The notes beneath the pieces are model-generated. The model searched no databases, had not been told where the DNA came from, and saw only the letters and a list, made by a program, of their open reading frames with translations. DNA of 64,000 bases from Heterodera schachtii (Eukaryota; Nematoda; Chromadorea; Rhabditida; Heteroderidae), in assembly GCA_023374025.1 (NCBI GenBank), contig SIJG01000008.1, positions 1,790,215 through 1,854,214 of the forward strand, in the 5' to 3' direction. The position numbers and the translations under genes were made by a program. Below, piece by piece: positions 28,079 to 37,700 of this stretch (the stretch's first letter is position 1; each line of letters begins with the position of its first letter).

Positions 28079-28396
28079 TAAAGAATATGTGTACCTCACC
28101 GAAAGCGACTAATGATATATCATTCGACGTTTCTCGGTCTGTAATGCACGAATCCGAAAGAATTTTTTGGCGGAAACCACTTTGGGCCGAGTTATGGGCC
28201 CGGGACTGAAGTGGCCAAATGGCTGTGGGACTGAACCGTCCAAAGCCTTAAAACGCATAAAATGCAATAAAATAGATATCAATCGCTTCCTCTCGGCATG
28301 TAAAGGATGAATCCGAAAGAATTTTTGATCCAAAAGAAAATTGCAAAAGTTATGGGTCCTCAAAACCTCAAAAATGACCATAATAAAAAATTGTAA
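28079..28396 (+). repeat. Dispersed repeat R, copy 2 (uninterrupted)
   Basis: It matches 16788-16801 joined to 17977-18335, so it lacks the 1175-base hAT-like element and has one ATGTGTAC instead of two. It has one copy of the 21-base unit that is tripled in copy 1. The inner palindrome differs by one base pair (TAATGATATATCATTCG). Confidence 0.85.
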
Positions 28397-28698
28397 TGGA
28401 TCGATTCCTCTTATTTGTAAGCTAATTAATTTTTTCGCGAAATTAGCAAAAATTGCACATTAGGGAAGCCTGGCTATACGTATAAATATCGCCTACGTGC
28501 AAATTAGCATCATATATAATGCCGAACTCAAGATAGATATTTAGTTTTTAAGCATTGGAGCACCCAACCCTTTACCAGTGCATGTTTTTCCCGGTTGCCC
28601 TACCGGGACTGGGAAATAAATTTTCAAAATCCGGGACCGGAACCTCGGAGGACCGGTAGGTAGTTCCGGGCCCGGTCCCGCGCAACTCTACTCAAAAG
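28397..28698. other. Spacer with GC-rich CCGGGACCGG-type repeats
   Basis: No gene is seen. Between 28589 and 28680 there are several close variants of CCGGGACCGG and its relatives (CCCGGTTGCC, TACCGGGACTGG, GGACCGGTAGG, GGGCCCGGTCCC) in otherwise AT-rich sequence. This looks like a short palindrome-rich repeat. Confidence 0.4.
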
Positions 28699-29228
28699 CA
28701 GGGCTCGCAAGTTTTTTTTTTCAAAATAAGGACAAACGAGGTTAAAACTAAGATTTTGACCCCAAAAATAAGATTTTTTGAAAAACTGATAGTAGCGCGA
28801 AGGAAACGTATAACATATGCACTTTTTGTGGCGCTTTTTTCCAAAAAACTTAGAGAAAGTGGGGAGGGGGGTCCGGTGGTGCCGACAGGCGCCACCGGGG
28901 AAATTTTTTTTGAATATTAGAAAAAATTTGTTAACAGATTTTCACTAAAAATGACTAATTTTTACGATTTTGAGCTAATTTTTTAAGGAAACAAAAAATT
29001 TTTTGTTGCCGGCGGTGCCTATAGGCGCCGCCGGGAAAAAATTTTGAAAATTGGGAGTTTTTGTAGCATTTAAATCAGCAAAATAAATCAATAAGCACAA
29101 AAAATTTAAAAAGTTTGGGGAAGCCTAAAAATAAGAAAAATCTTAGAAATAAGGACATTTTCATTTTCTAAGATCCGGCCCCTCCAAATAAGGACAAATC
29201 TTAGAAATAAGGACACTTGCGAGCCCTG
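28699..29228. mobile_element. hAT-like MITE with two GC hairpins, 8-bp target duplication
   Basis: The termini are CAGGGCTCGCAAGT and ACTTGCGAGCCCTG. The duplication CTCAAAAG lies at 28691-28698 and 29229-29236. The inner flanks carry inverted stretches with AAGGACAAA and AAATCTTAG. Two GC-rich hairpins lie inside: 28871-28900 (arms GGTGGTGCC and GGCGCCACC) and 29008-29035 (arms GGCGGTGCC and GGCGCCGCC). There is no coding capacity. The CAGGG end and 8-base duplication fit the hAT superfamily. Confidence 0.9.
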
Positions 29229-29517
29229 CTCAAAAGGCATTCAGTGTAATTTGAATTAGCGCGCAAAAAATTACGCCAATTTGCTATTTGGCGTTGTATT
29301 CTGGTTAACTTTTTGTAATTGGGATCTCTCATTCGTCGGCTCATATGCTTAGAATCCTTGAGATTTATAATTTAATGGAAATGTCGGAAAGACCAATCAT
29401 CATTTGCTTGTTTGGCTATTTATCCAATCCCTTCATTTACTTGTCTGTAACTTTTTACTTTTGTATTTATTTTCTTCTTTTTTCATACTAATAAATTTCT
29501 TAGGCATTTTTCCGAAA

Positions 29518-32423
29518 ATGCTTTTGGCCGCCTTCCGTCGCATTATGTTCAGCCAGGACTTGGTCGCGGAACAGTTGTCCAAATTCAGCATTACGAAGCA
29601 GCGGATTGTCATCGACTTTTCCTCTCCGAACATTGCCAAGACATTTCACATGGGCCATTTGAGGTGAGTTAGGGGGGGGGGGTGCCGAATTCTTGGGTTT
29701 TATGAATTTGAAAGGTTTTATGAATTTGAAAGTGGAACATTGGCACTGCTTTTGTTTTTTAGGTCTACCGCTTACGATGACTCTATGCAGCGCATTTTCC
29801 GCCATGCCGGGCATGAGGTTTGTGTGCTTTTTGTGCCAAATTGTAACTGGTCTCAAATTTTAACAAGTCGGGTAAAGGGATTATGGTGCCCCCGAATTTG
29901 CCATCCGTTTTGCCCAGTATAAACCCTCTATTGCTTCGATCAATTGAACGACCCGCCAGGACTCAATTTGCATTACACCCATAAAATCAGTGATTGCTGC
30001 GGCGTAATGCATTCCCGTCTTTAAAGGTGGTCTCCATCAATTATTTGGGCGATTGGGGCAATCAGTTTGGACTGCTGACAGTTTATTGGATGGAAGTGAT
30101 GGACGGCATGGACGGGCGAATGGCACGGCCAATGGCGAACGAATGGGCGGCAATGAGCGCACGGAAAAGGGTACGAAATGGGCACAAAAAGGGCATTTAG
30201 GGGGAAAACGCTGCCTTTGTGGTAGAGGGGTAATAATGACATTTTTTACGCCGAATTTCAATTTTAAGGTCCAACTTCTCACTGATGCTTATGTGGCAGC
30301 GAATCGGCTGAAACTGACCAACTCGGCGTTTGACCAGAAGGCCCGGCAATTACAGGTCATAAAGTTGTATGGCAGCGATTAACACCATTTTCAATCGGAA
30401 CGTAATTATTGACATTTTTAATAGGCGGACATATAATTAACCGTTAATTGAGTGTGTCTACTTCCCCTCGGAAAGGATGAAACAAACCAAAAATTGTTTC
30501 AGCTGAACATGGAGCGCCATATGATCAGCACCGGTGCGGCGACAGTTGATGACGTAAATTTGGTCAGTTTATGCCAAAGCAATGGCAAAAAGTTTTATTG
30601 GAATTATTTTTCGAATTTCACAATTTTTTTGCCATTTTGAGTTTAATTTTTCCAAATCCCCCCCCCCCCCCCCTCTCTCTCCCCCCAATTCCTCCGCTTT
30701 TAGGCACAAATTCACTCCGATGACAAATTGGGCGAAGCGTTTGGCCTTTGGCGCGACTTCCGCGACTCATCAGTGGCCTATTTGGAGGTGGAATTGACAA
30801 TTCGGATCTCTGAGTTTCCTCATTGGTTTCAGGATTTCTATGCCCGTTTCGGCACAAAATTTGACCGATGGGATGCCGAGTCGTACCACGTGGTGGAGGG
30901 CGCCCGTCTGACCGACGAAATGATTCAGTCTGATCTCTGCCGACTCACCCGGGACGGTTGGCACTTTTATTTTTGCTTTTCGTTTTTGGCTCGAATAAAA
31001 TAATTACTGGCATTTTTCTCGTAGAATTGTGGGCCGTTTGTCAGCCGGAAGTTGGTTTAGGCAGGGAAAAGATCACTCTGCGCAAAGGCGACGGACTCAA
31101 CCTGTACATGAACAGGTGGGACGCCGATCTCGGCCACGGATTGGGATTGCTATTGGATAGGAGAGGCTCCTCCCCTTCCTTCTCCATCGGAACGCCCATC
31201 CCGGGATACGGCCTAGTCTGGCATATCAATTAGTGGTGGAGAAGATAATCTCCTGGGATTGGAACAAAACAGGCCGTTTCCCGAAACCCGGCACAGCTTA
31301 ACTGTAAGTAAGGGCCAGTGGTCGGAGCCTCGGAGGGCTTCACAACGAACGAAGCCCAGGGGAATTAACGGAGAGGGGGGACTTGAACCTAAAACTACAA
31401 CCTTCAAATCTCAGAAATTTAACAATTTTTTCGAAGATTTAATTCGAACCAATGGTGGTCAATATCTGTCTTAAGGGCCGTCGGAAAAAAAATTCAAAAA
31501 ATTTTCGGTGGTTGCTCCACCGACCTTTTTTTGTGGTTTTATTCACCTCAAGTCACTGGTTAATTATCAAAGTTTGTTTCCCCTTTTTAGGGATTTGGCT
31601 GCCATTTATGCGCGTCATCGCCTTTACAACGCTGAAAAATATTACTATTTGGTGGACTATGGCCAGGTCATTCATTCATTGGATTCTAATAAATCTGTTT
31701 TTTATTCCTTTTCGTAGACCAATCACTTTAACCAATTGCGAATTTTGCTGCGCGTCCGTCAGGCCCGTAACCAGGAAAAAATTTCGGGAGGGGCAACCAA
31801 AGAGCTTTTTTTTTTTTTTTTTGCTCTTCGGGCCAGAAAATTTTTTTTCTCCATCGTATATTTAAAAGTGTCGGCGCCTGACAGCAAAAAATAGGAAATA
31901 TAGCCCATTTTGCGCCAAAAAATGACTACATTTTTGCACTTTTTTGGGCTTCAAGGTTCAAAAATATGGCAAAATGGGGGTCCGGCGGTGCCGATAGGCG
32001 CCGCCGGGAAAAAAATTTTTTTTTTTAATGCATTTTGTTAAGAAATTTGGTTAAAAATTTTAAAAAATTGCCCATTTTTACTGGAAAATTTTTTCATTTT
32101 TCATTTCGGGGGGGGCAACTGCCCCCCCTTGCCCCCCCCTGGTTACGGGCCTGGCGTCCGTGGCGACAACGACTTGGCGGTTCGAATCGAACACGTCTCT
32201 TTCGGTGAGGCTTTTTTGAATGCCAATTAATTGCTAAAAACACCAATTCGAATGGGGTTTTCCGTCCACTTATTTCATATCAAAAAGTGATTGAATATTT
32301 TACTATTCGTCTAATTGTAACATTTAAGCGGCGCCTTTTATTGGTCAATATTAAAATTTGAATTTATTTCCGGTCGCATCATCGGTCTCTCCACGCGCAA
32401 TGGCAAAAACGACTCTGTGCTGC
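29518..32423 (+). pseudogene. Arginyl-tRNA synthetase (RARS2-like), truncated and interrupted
   Basis: The exons encode recognisable class I ArgRS parts: QRIVIDFSSPNIAKTFHMGH (the HIGH-type motif) plus LR, VVSINYLGDWGNQFGLL, GEAFGLWRDFRDSSVAYLE, ARFGTKFDRWDAESYHVVEG, DLAAIYARHRLYNAEKYYYL, TNHFNQLRILLRVRGDNDLA (after removing the insertion) and GRIIGLSTRNGKNDSV. The residues match mitochondrial-type ArgRS best. Three defects are visible. The N-terminal domain is missing. A 394-base MITE sits inside an exon at 31760-32153. The C-terminal catalytic end and anticodon-binding domain are replaced near 32420 by GABA-transaminase sequence. The product cannot be a working synthetase. Confidence 0.85.
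31760..32153. mobile_element. hAT-like MITE inside an ArgRS exon, 8-bp target duplication
   Basis: The termini are CAGGCCCGTAACCAGG and CCTGGTTACGGGCCTG. The duplication GCGTCCGT lies at 31752-31759 and 32154-32161. Removing the element and one duplication restores the ArgRS frame (LLRVRGDNDLAVRIEHVSFG). It contains the GC hairpin at 31981-32008 (arms GGCGGTGCC and GGCGCCGCC). No splice sites at its borders would let it act as an intron. Confidence 0.92.
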
Positions 32424-32541
32424 TGATCGGCGGTTGTGGCGAAGGCACTGTCAGGTGGGCTCAAAAGCCACAAAATATGGCACTCCAAATCCCATCAAAT
32501 TCATTCTTCCGACTAACAGTTCATTTTGTTTCCTCTCACAG
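32418..32541 (+). pseudogene. Displaced GABA-transaminase exon end, intron and acceptor
   Basis: It matches 12376-12497 of the GABA-transaminase gene in the same orientation: the exon end encoding LLIGGCGEGTVR, the whole last intron (with GGGCTCAAAAGCCAC) and the TCTCACAG acceptor. After the acceptor the two sequences diverge within a few bases (ATTTCGTCC in the gene, ATTTGGTTC here). It is fused directly to the end of the ArgRS pseudogene. Confidence 0.88.
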
Positions 32542-33091
32542 ATTTGGTTCTGCGGTCACTTGGGGAGGCTGTATGACAACGTGCGGTTTTTGTTCAATGC
32601 CCAATCCAGCTGTTCATTCGCACCCAAAGTCTGAGTCCGCCGAACTCTTTGACGCACGCGTAAGGAGCATTCTCTTCTCATAAGGTACTGATTTATGCTT
32701 ACAGATAAAGTGGCTTGACGAAAAAAATGAATCTGTGGACAAACAAATGGCCTTAAAATATCAACTTGTTGATGAACGTTTGAATACCAAAGGTGTGACC
32801 ATTGAACTGCAAAACGCGCGGACATTTTTCACGATTCTGTTGCCATTTATTATTACTTTATTGGGAGGTATGGCGTTTCTTCTGACCATATACCATCTTT
32901 TGACAACCCAAATTGGCCAAGTGCGTGCTGAGTTTTCGCAAACAAAGACCGAGTTTGCTCTCCAATTTGCCGACATTAACCACCAATTTGCCGACATTAA
33001 CCACCAATTTTCCGAGATGTCCAAAAAAATCGACGAGATTCTTGGGCAGAATAAAAAGAGCAAGAAGTTTTCTGTTTTCCGTCGCGAGTAG
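32542..33091 (+). CDS. Single-pass coiled-coil membrane protein (partial model)
   Basis: No family is recognised. The main exon (32705-33091) reads IKWLDEKNESVDKQMALKYQ, then one strong membrane segment (TFFTILLPFIITLLGGMAFL), then a coiled coil with a direct repeat (FADINHQF twice) and a Lys-rich end before the stop. It can join in frame to an upstream exon (about 32542-32664, ending SAELFDAR at a GC|GTAAGG donor). That exon begins right after the 3' splice acceptor copied from GABA transaminase. If expressed, the gene may thus use a captured splice site. The true start was not found. Confidence 0.45.
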
Positions 33092-33242
33092 AATAATTTT
33101 TGTTCACACATTTTCACTCCTTTTTTGTTTGGTTGTGTTGCAATAATTTTTCTTAAATTCTCAGATAAAGACATATATTATAAGGAACTTTTCAATAGTT
33201 GGTGCGGGTAAAGTTAAAAGAGACCGGGCTAATACTGACTTT

Positions 33243-33499
33243 GGTAATAGTTAAGATGGTAGCCCCTATTTTTTCGCGGAAATTTTCAAAATTTAACAAG
33301 TCGTTAAAAACAAGTTTCTAGGGGTTTTCGGGGTCGCTGATCACGAATTCGGCATCCATTCTGCCAAATTTCGAACCCAGAACCCGAATTCAAACAAAAA
33401 GTCGAAAATTTAAATTTTCGATTTTTAGTCTTTTTGAACGACTTTTTAAATTTTGAAAATTTCCGCGAAAAAATAGGGGCTACCATCTTAACTATTACC
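33243..33499. mobile_element. MITE with about 50-bp inverted repeats, 8-bp target duplication
   Basis: The termini run GGTAATAGTTAAGATGGTAG and onward, and the inverse ends CTACCATCTTAACTATTACC. The inverted arms extend for about 50 bases. The duplication CTGACTTT lies at 33235-33242 and 33500-33507. The centre holds one unit with GGGTCGCTGATCACGAAT, diverged copies of which lie outside the element at 33565 and 33690. Confidence 0.87.
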
Positions 33500-33507
33500 C
33501 TGACTTT

Positions 33508-34034
33508 TATTGGTCCCATAAAAAAAGAATAAAAAGGCTGTTTTTTACGGTACTTCGTTCTACACGGGGGTTATCGGGGCCGCTGATCACGAATATGACA
33601 TCATAATAGTCATATGACATCATCTAACTATGAATTTTCATTAAGCTTTTTTTCATTTTTAAATTGTAGTCATAAAAAATGTTTTATGGTGTTTCCTGGT
33701 CGCTGATAACGAATATGTCATCCATTTCGACCAATTCCTAAACCCTGATCCGAACTCGAACAAAAAATCGAAAGTTCACGTTTCAATAAATATACATTTT
33801 TCGTCTTAAAAATGCTTATATGACTTTTTATTGCTGGATTTCGGTTTGTTTCCGTGCATTTAAACCATTTTCAAAACATAAATCCAAATTTCGAAAATTT
33901 GAACTTTAGATTTTCTGTTCGAATTCGGGTACGGGTTTAGGAATTCAGTATTACCGAGACCGGACGGGGTCCCGTGGACAAACCACCGGGACCGAGAGTC
34001 CAGGAAAAACGGGAGTCCTGGAGCGCCGGGGAAT
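33508..34034. other. Spacer with degenerate repeat units
   Basis: No gene is seen. Variants of a unit containing GGGCCGCTGATCACGAATAT (33569) and GGTCGCTGATAACGAATATG (33693) are followed by AT-rich sequence and CGAACTCGAACAAAAA-like words. A similar unit lies within the MITE just upstream. The part near 33960-34034 is GC-rich with GGACCGAGAGTCC-type short palindromes. Confidence 0.4.
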
Positions 34035-34774
34035 TCGGATGGGATTTCCCAACTTATTCCCTTTTCTCAGAATCCACGACGACCTTTTCACTCTGAACGC
34101 TGCGCTTCTGTTGGGCCCTGACGCCCATCTGATGAGCAACGACGGGTTCCGCGACTACGCGCCGGCGTTGGCGGTCGACCCGTCCCTTTTCTCGCGTTGG
34201 GTGAAGACGCGGCTGGTCCGATTTTGGACGCCAAAAATGACGAAGAAAGAGTCCGAATATATGGTAAGCAATGGGGAAGAATTCCAACAAATTGATTGAC
34301 CAATTAATTGTTCGTTCAATTGCCAAATGCGTGGCATAGTCAAGGGGACCCTTCGAATGGCTATCACATTTTGGCAGAGAGGCGACAACGTTCGCGTCAA
34401 TTTGTCTATTGTATTCGTACGAATTGATGATTTTTTTGCCCAATAAATTGTTTTGGTCTTTAGACGAATGTTTTTTTTTCGCTGCGAATTTTACAATAAA
34501 GGCACTGATCCGAACAAAAAAATTTGTAATTAAAAAAATTTATATTCAAAATCAAAAAGAATTGACAAAAATCATGAATGATTTCACTATGAAATAAAAA
34601 AGGCAAAGTAAATATGCGCTTGCGAATACACGTATGTCAATGTGATGAGATTGAGTGTTTTTCAAAATTTCTTGGCTCAAATGGACCTTTCCAATTCGTC
34701 GTCGCCGGCGGCCGAAATTTGTCGGTGTGCTTTGATGTGCGACACGCCGTTCTCGTCCTTGGCCAAGCTGTAGA
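34035..34774. repeat. Inverted segmental duplication, arm 2 (PRORP tail + RAD50 tail)
   Basis: It is the reverse complement partner of 18336-19074. Here the RAD50 side continues into the full RAD50 gene and the PRORP side is cut off. Confidence 0.9.
34066..34420 (+). pseudogene. PRORP C-terminal fragment
   Basis: It encodes IHDDLFTLNAALLLGPDAHL, LMSNDGFRDYAPALAVDPSL and RWVKTRLVRFWTPKMTKKES up to a GTAAGC donor at 34264, then the following intron and last-exon sequence, all nearly identical to the PRORP gene. The upstream exons, including the first catalytic Asp and the zinc-binding region, are absent. Confidence 0.9.
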
Positions 34775-37700
34775 TGTACTCGGGACGGCATGCCAAGTGC
34801 AAATGCTCGACGAGCCGACGGTCGTGAGTGATGACAATCAGTTGCAGCGAACGGTTCAGCTCCATTTCGTCCTCTTCTCTGTTGCCGGTGCGGCGACTGT
34901 TCTGTTCCCCCTCAATCATTTGCTGTCAAACAAAATGTTTCCGTTTTAAAAGCACCGAATTCTCGTTTTTTACATTTGCATTTTCATCCTCCTCAAAGTC
35001 CAAATCGTCCGCCTCGTAAATGCGTTGTGCACCGATTGCTCCGCCGCCCGCCGACGGCGTCGGTTTTCGAATTTGGATCAAACTGTTCAACATCTCGCCA
35101 ATGTTTTCCACCTGAAACGGAATTTGTTTGACAAAATCAAATCGGCCGAAAAGAGAAAATCAAATTAATGAGAAAATATTGGGTCAAAATCAAAAAGTGC
35201 CAATGAATGAATGAAAATGATTCCCTCTCCCAGTCAATGCCAATTGCGCCTGCCCACCTTATCCTCGTCCAAATTTGTTGTGGGTTCGTCTGCAAATTAT
35301 GGATGAAAAAGCAATGAATTCATTATTCTTTACCAAGTGCCAAAATCCTGCAATTTCCGGCAAAAACGTCGGCGAGGGCGACTCGGATGAGTATGGATGC
35401 CAACACCTGACCAATTGGGGTGGTATTTCGTCCCAATTGCCCCCCTTTCTTCGTGCCACCTTTTGTCCGGCACTGCACCGGTCGCGCATGTCAATGTCCA
35501 CTTGGTCAACGCTCATCACCACACTGTAGTCGTACGACTTCTTTTTCTCCGCTCCCGAAACAGGTTGTGACCTGAGGGAAAAGCTTTGTCCCCTCTTCGG
35601 GCTTTTCCCCGCCATTTTCCAGGCCCGGGAGCAGTTCTTTTCCCCCGCGGGAAATTTTTTTAAAAAAATTTACTAACAAAAATTTTTCAATAAAAAAAAA
35701 AATTTAGAAAAGTTTTTTACAAGAAAATTTTAAGAAAAAAATGTTTTGAGAAATTTTTATGGTGAATTACTAAGATTTTTTATTGAAAAATTTCTGTTAG
35801 TAAATTTTTAAAAAAAAATTTTCTTGGGGGGGAAACGATGCGGAGGGGAACTGAGCTGAGGGGGAAACGTAGTGCACCCTCCGGGCCCGACCCACTTGAT
35901 TTTGATGGTGTCAATGTCGTTGCCCTGGTACACACGGACCCACAGCTCGTGCAGAATTTGGTTGATCTGCTCCATCTTCTGCTGGTGGAATCCGATGATG
36001 GCATTGTCCAACACTTTGTAGTAGCGTTCCAAGTCCTACGACAGCAATTGGGTTTCGGAAATGGAATGGACTCCTTTTCACAATCATTCCCATTTCCGTT
36101 TGCGTCGTTTTCGTCCATTTTGTCGCCCGTGCCAACTTTACCCTCCCCCCCCCCCTCTGTGCCCTTTTCTCACATCAATCGCTTCCGCTGTGACTTTGCG
36201 TTCCACCGATTTGGCCGTGTACAATTCCTGCGCTTGGGCGTACCGTTTCTCCTCCAACTGCGCCCTCAACTCGTCCACTTTGCGCTTCAGCTGCAACTGT
36301 TCGCCCGTCTTCTGCTGAATGCGATTGTTCACTTCCGTCGCCCGTTGGCCCACCGTTTGCTCCTCAAAATGACAATAATTCGACTCCAATGTTGTTCTTT
36401 TCAATTGTACTTTCTTTCGCAATTCCATCAAATTTTCGACGCCTTTCACTGCCGCGTTCTCTTTAGCCTCCTCCAACTGTTTGACGAACTTTTCCAACTG
36501 AACAACATGCCCAATTTGCCTTGGTATTCCCTCTCCCCTCCTCCTCCAACTTGTTCCTCCATGTTCATCCGTCTCTGTTGGTCCTCCATCGTCTTCAATT
36601 GGTGCTTTTTCCCTTCGTCGCCCTCCAATTGCTTCTCCAATTGACTTTTACGGGTTGCCAAATTCTCCAAACGCAGTCTTTGCTCCTCCAACTAAAATGA
36701 CAATCAGTTAATTAATTCATTCCCAAAAGTCTGTGACCATTTCACGAAAATCCGTCGGTGTGGCGGACATGCTCAACCGGTCGCGCTCGTTGGACTCGCC
36801 CATCTCCGTGATTTTTTCCAACGTCCCGTTGATGCTGTCCATGTCGAGTGTCATTTTGCGCAAGTTCTGCTGCACCGTCGTATCCAACTCCTTGAAAAGC
36901 ACGGCAAAATTGGTTTTGCTCTTTCGCATTTTGCCTGTTTCGAGCGTTCCATGGCGCGCAATTGGCGTTCCGTCTCGGGCAACTCGCGACCGGTGGCGGC
37001 GATCAGTTGCTCCAACTGTTTGACCTGCTCCGCCTTGTCGCCGATGCTCTCCCGAATTGTCTCCATTTGAATGACTTTTTCGCTGGCGTTCGCCCGTCGG
37101 TCTTTGAACTCGGCCAACTGAAAGTGCCAAAAAGACAATTGTCAGTCAGTAATACCACTTTCCACCTGGTTGCTGAGCTGTACCCGGCGCTTTAATGTTC
37201 CGATGTGCTCCATGGACAGGTCCAATTTGTCGCCCGCACGTTCCAACAGTGCGTTGGCTTTGCCGACGGTCCCCTCGTCCCCGGCACTGCTGGCCAATTC
37301 CATCATGTCCATGCGCAATGTGTTCAGGTCCGTCTTGAAAATGGAAATCAGAGTTAGGCAGAGTCATTAAAAATAGATTACGGATTCTGTAATTAATTGT
37401 CGTTGGTCAATTAATTAATTACCTGAATGCCCTGCAGCATTTTCCACACGTCGTCCAACAGAGAGAAGTCGCTGAGCTGCTTCAACTGCGACTCCCACTT
37501 CACAATGTCCGCAGTCAGCTTGTCAACGCTAAATTAGGCCAAAAGAATGGGACGGAGGGCGGGGGAGGGACAGCCCAAAATCCAATCCCAAAAAACCCAT
37601 TTTTTCGGTACCCCCCCCCCCCCTCTTCTCTCCCCCACATTTGCGTGGTTTGTCCCATCGTTCGCATTTCCCTCTCCGCCGATGCGATGGCTTGGGACAG

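Noticed and set aside
31240..31400. A tRNA-like B box (GGTTCAAGTCC on the minus strand)
   Set aside because: No A box at suitable spacing on that strand and no cloverleaf pairing.
31760..32153. MITE in the ArgRS exon acting as an intron
   Set aside because: No AG acceptor lies near its right end, and using nearby GT sites would not restore the frame together with the duplicated bases.
35300..35480. RAD50 seemed to lack the exon between the ABC signature and Walker B
   Set aside because: The exon is present in another frame (VLASILIRVALADVFAGNCR followed by ILAL) between two very short introns. The gene is intact here.
35627..35879. MITE copy D as an insertion breaking a RAD50 exon
   Set aside because: A GTGGGT donor lies just upstream of it and a CCCTCAG acceptor downstream. 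Splicing there restores the expected protein, so the MITE is in an intron.
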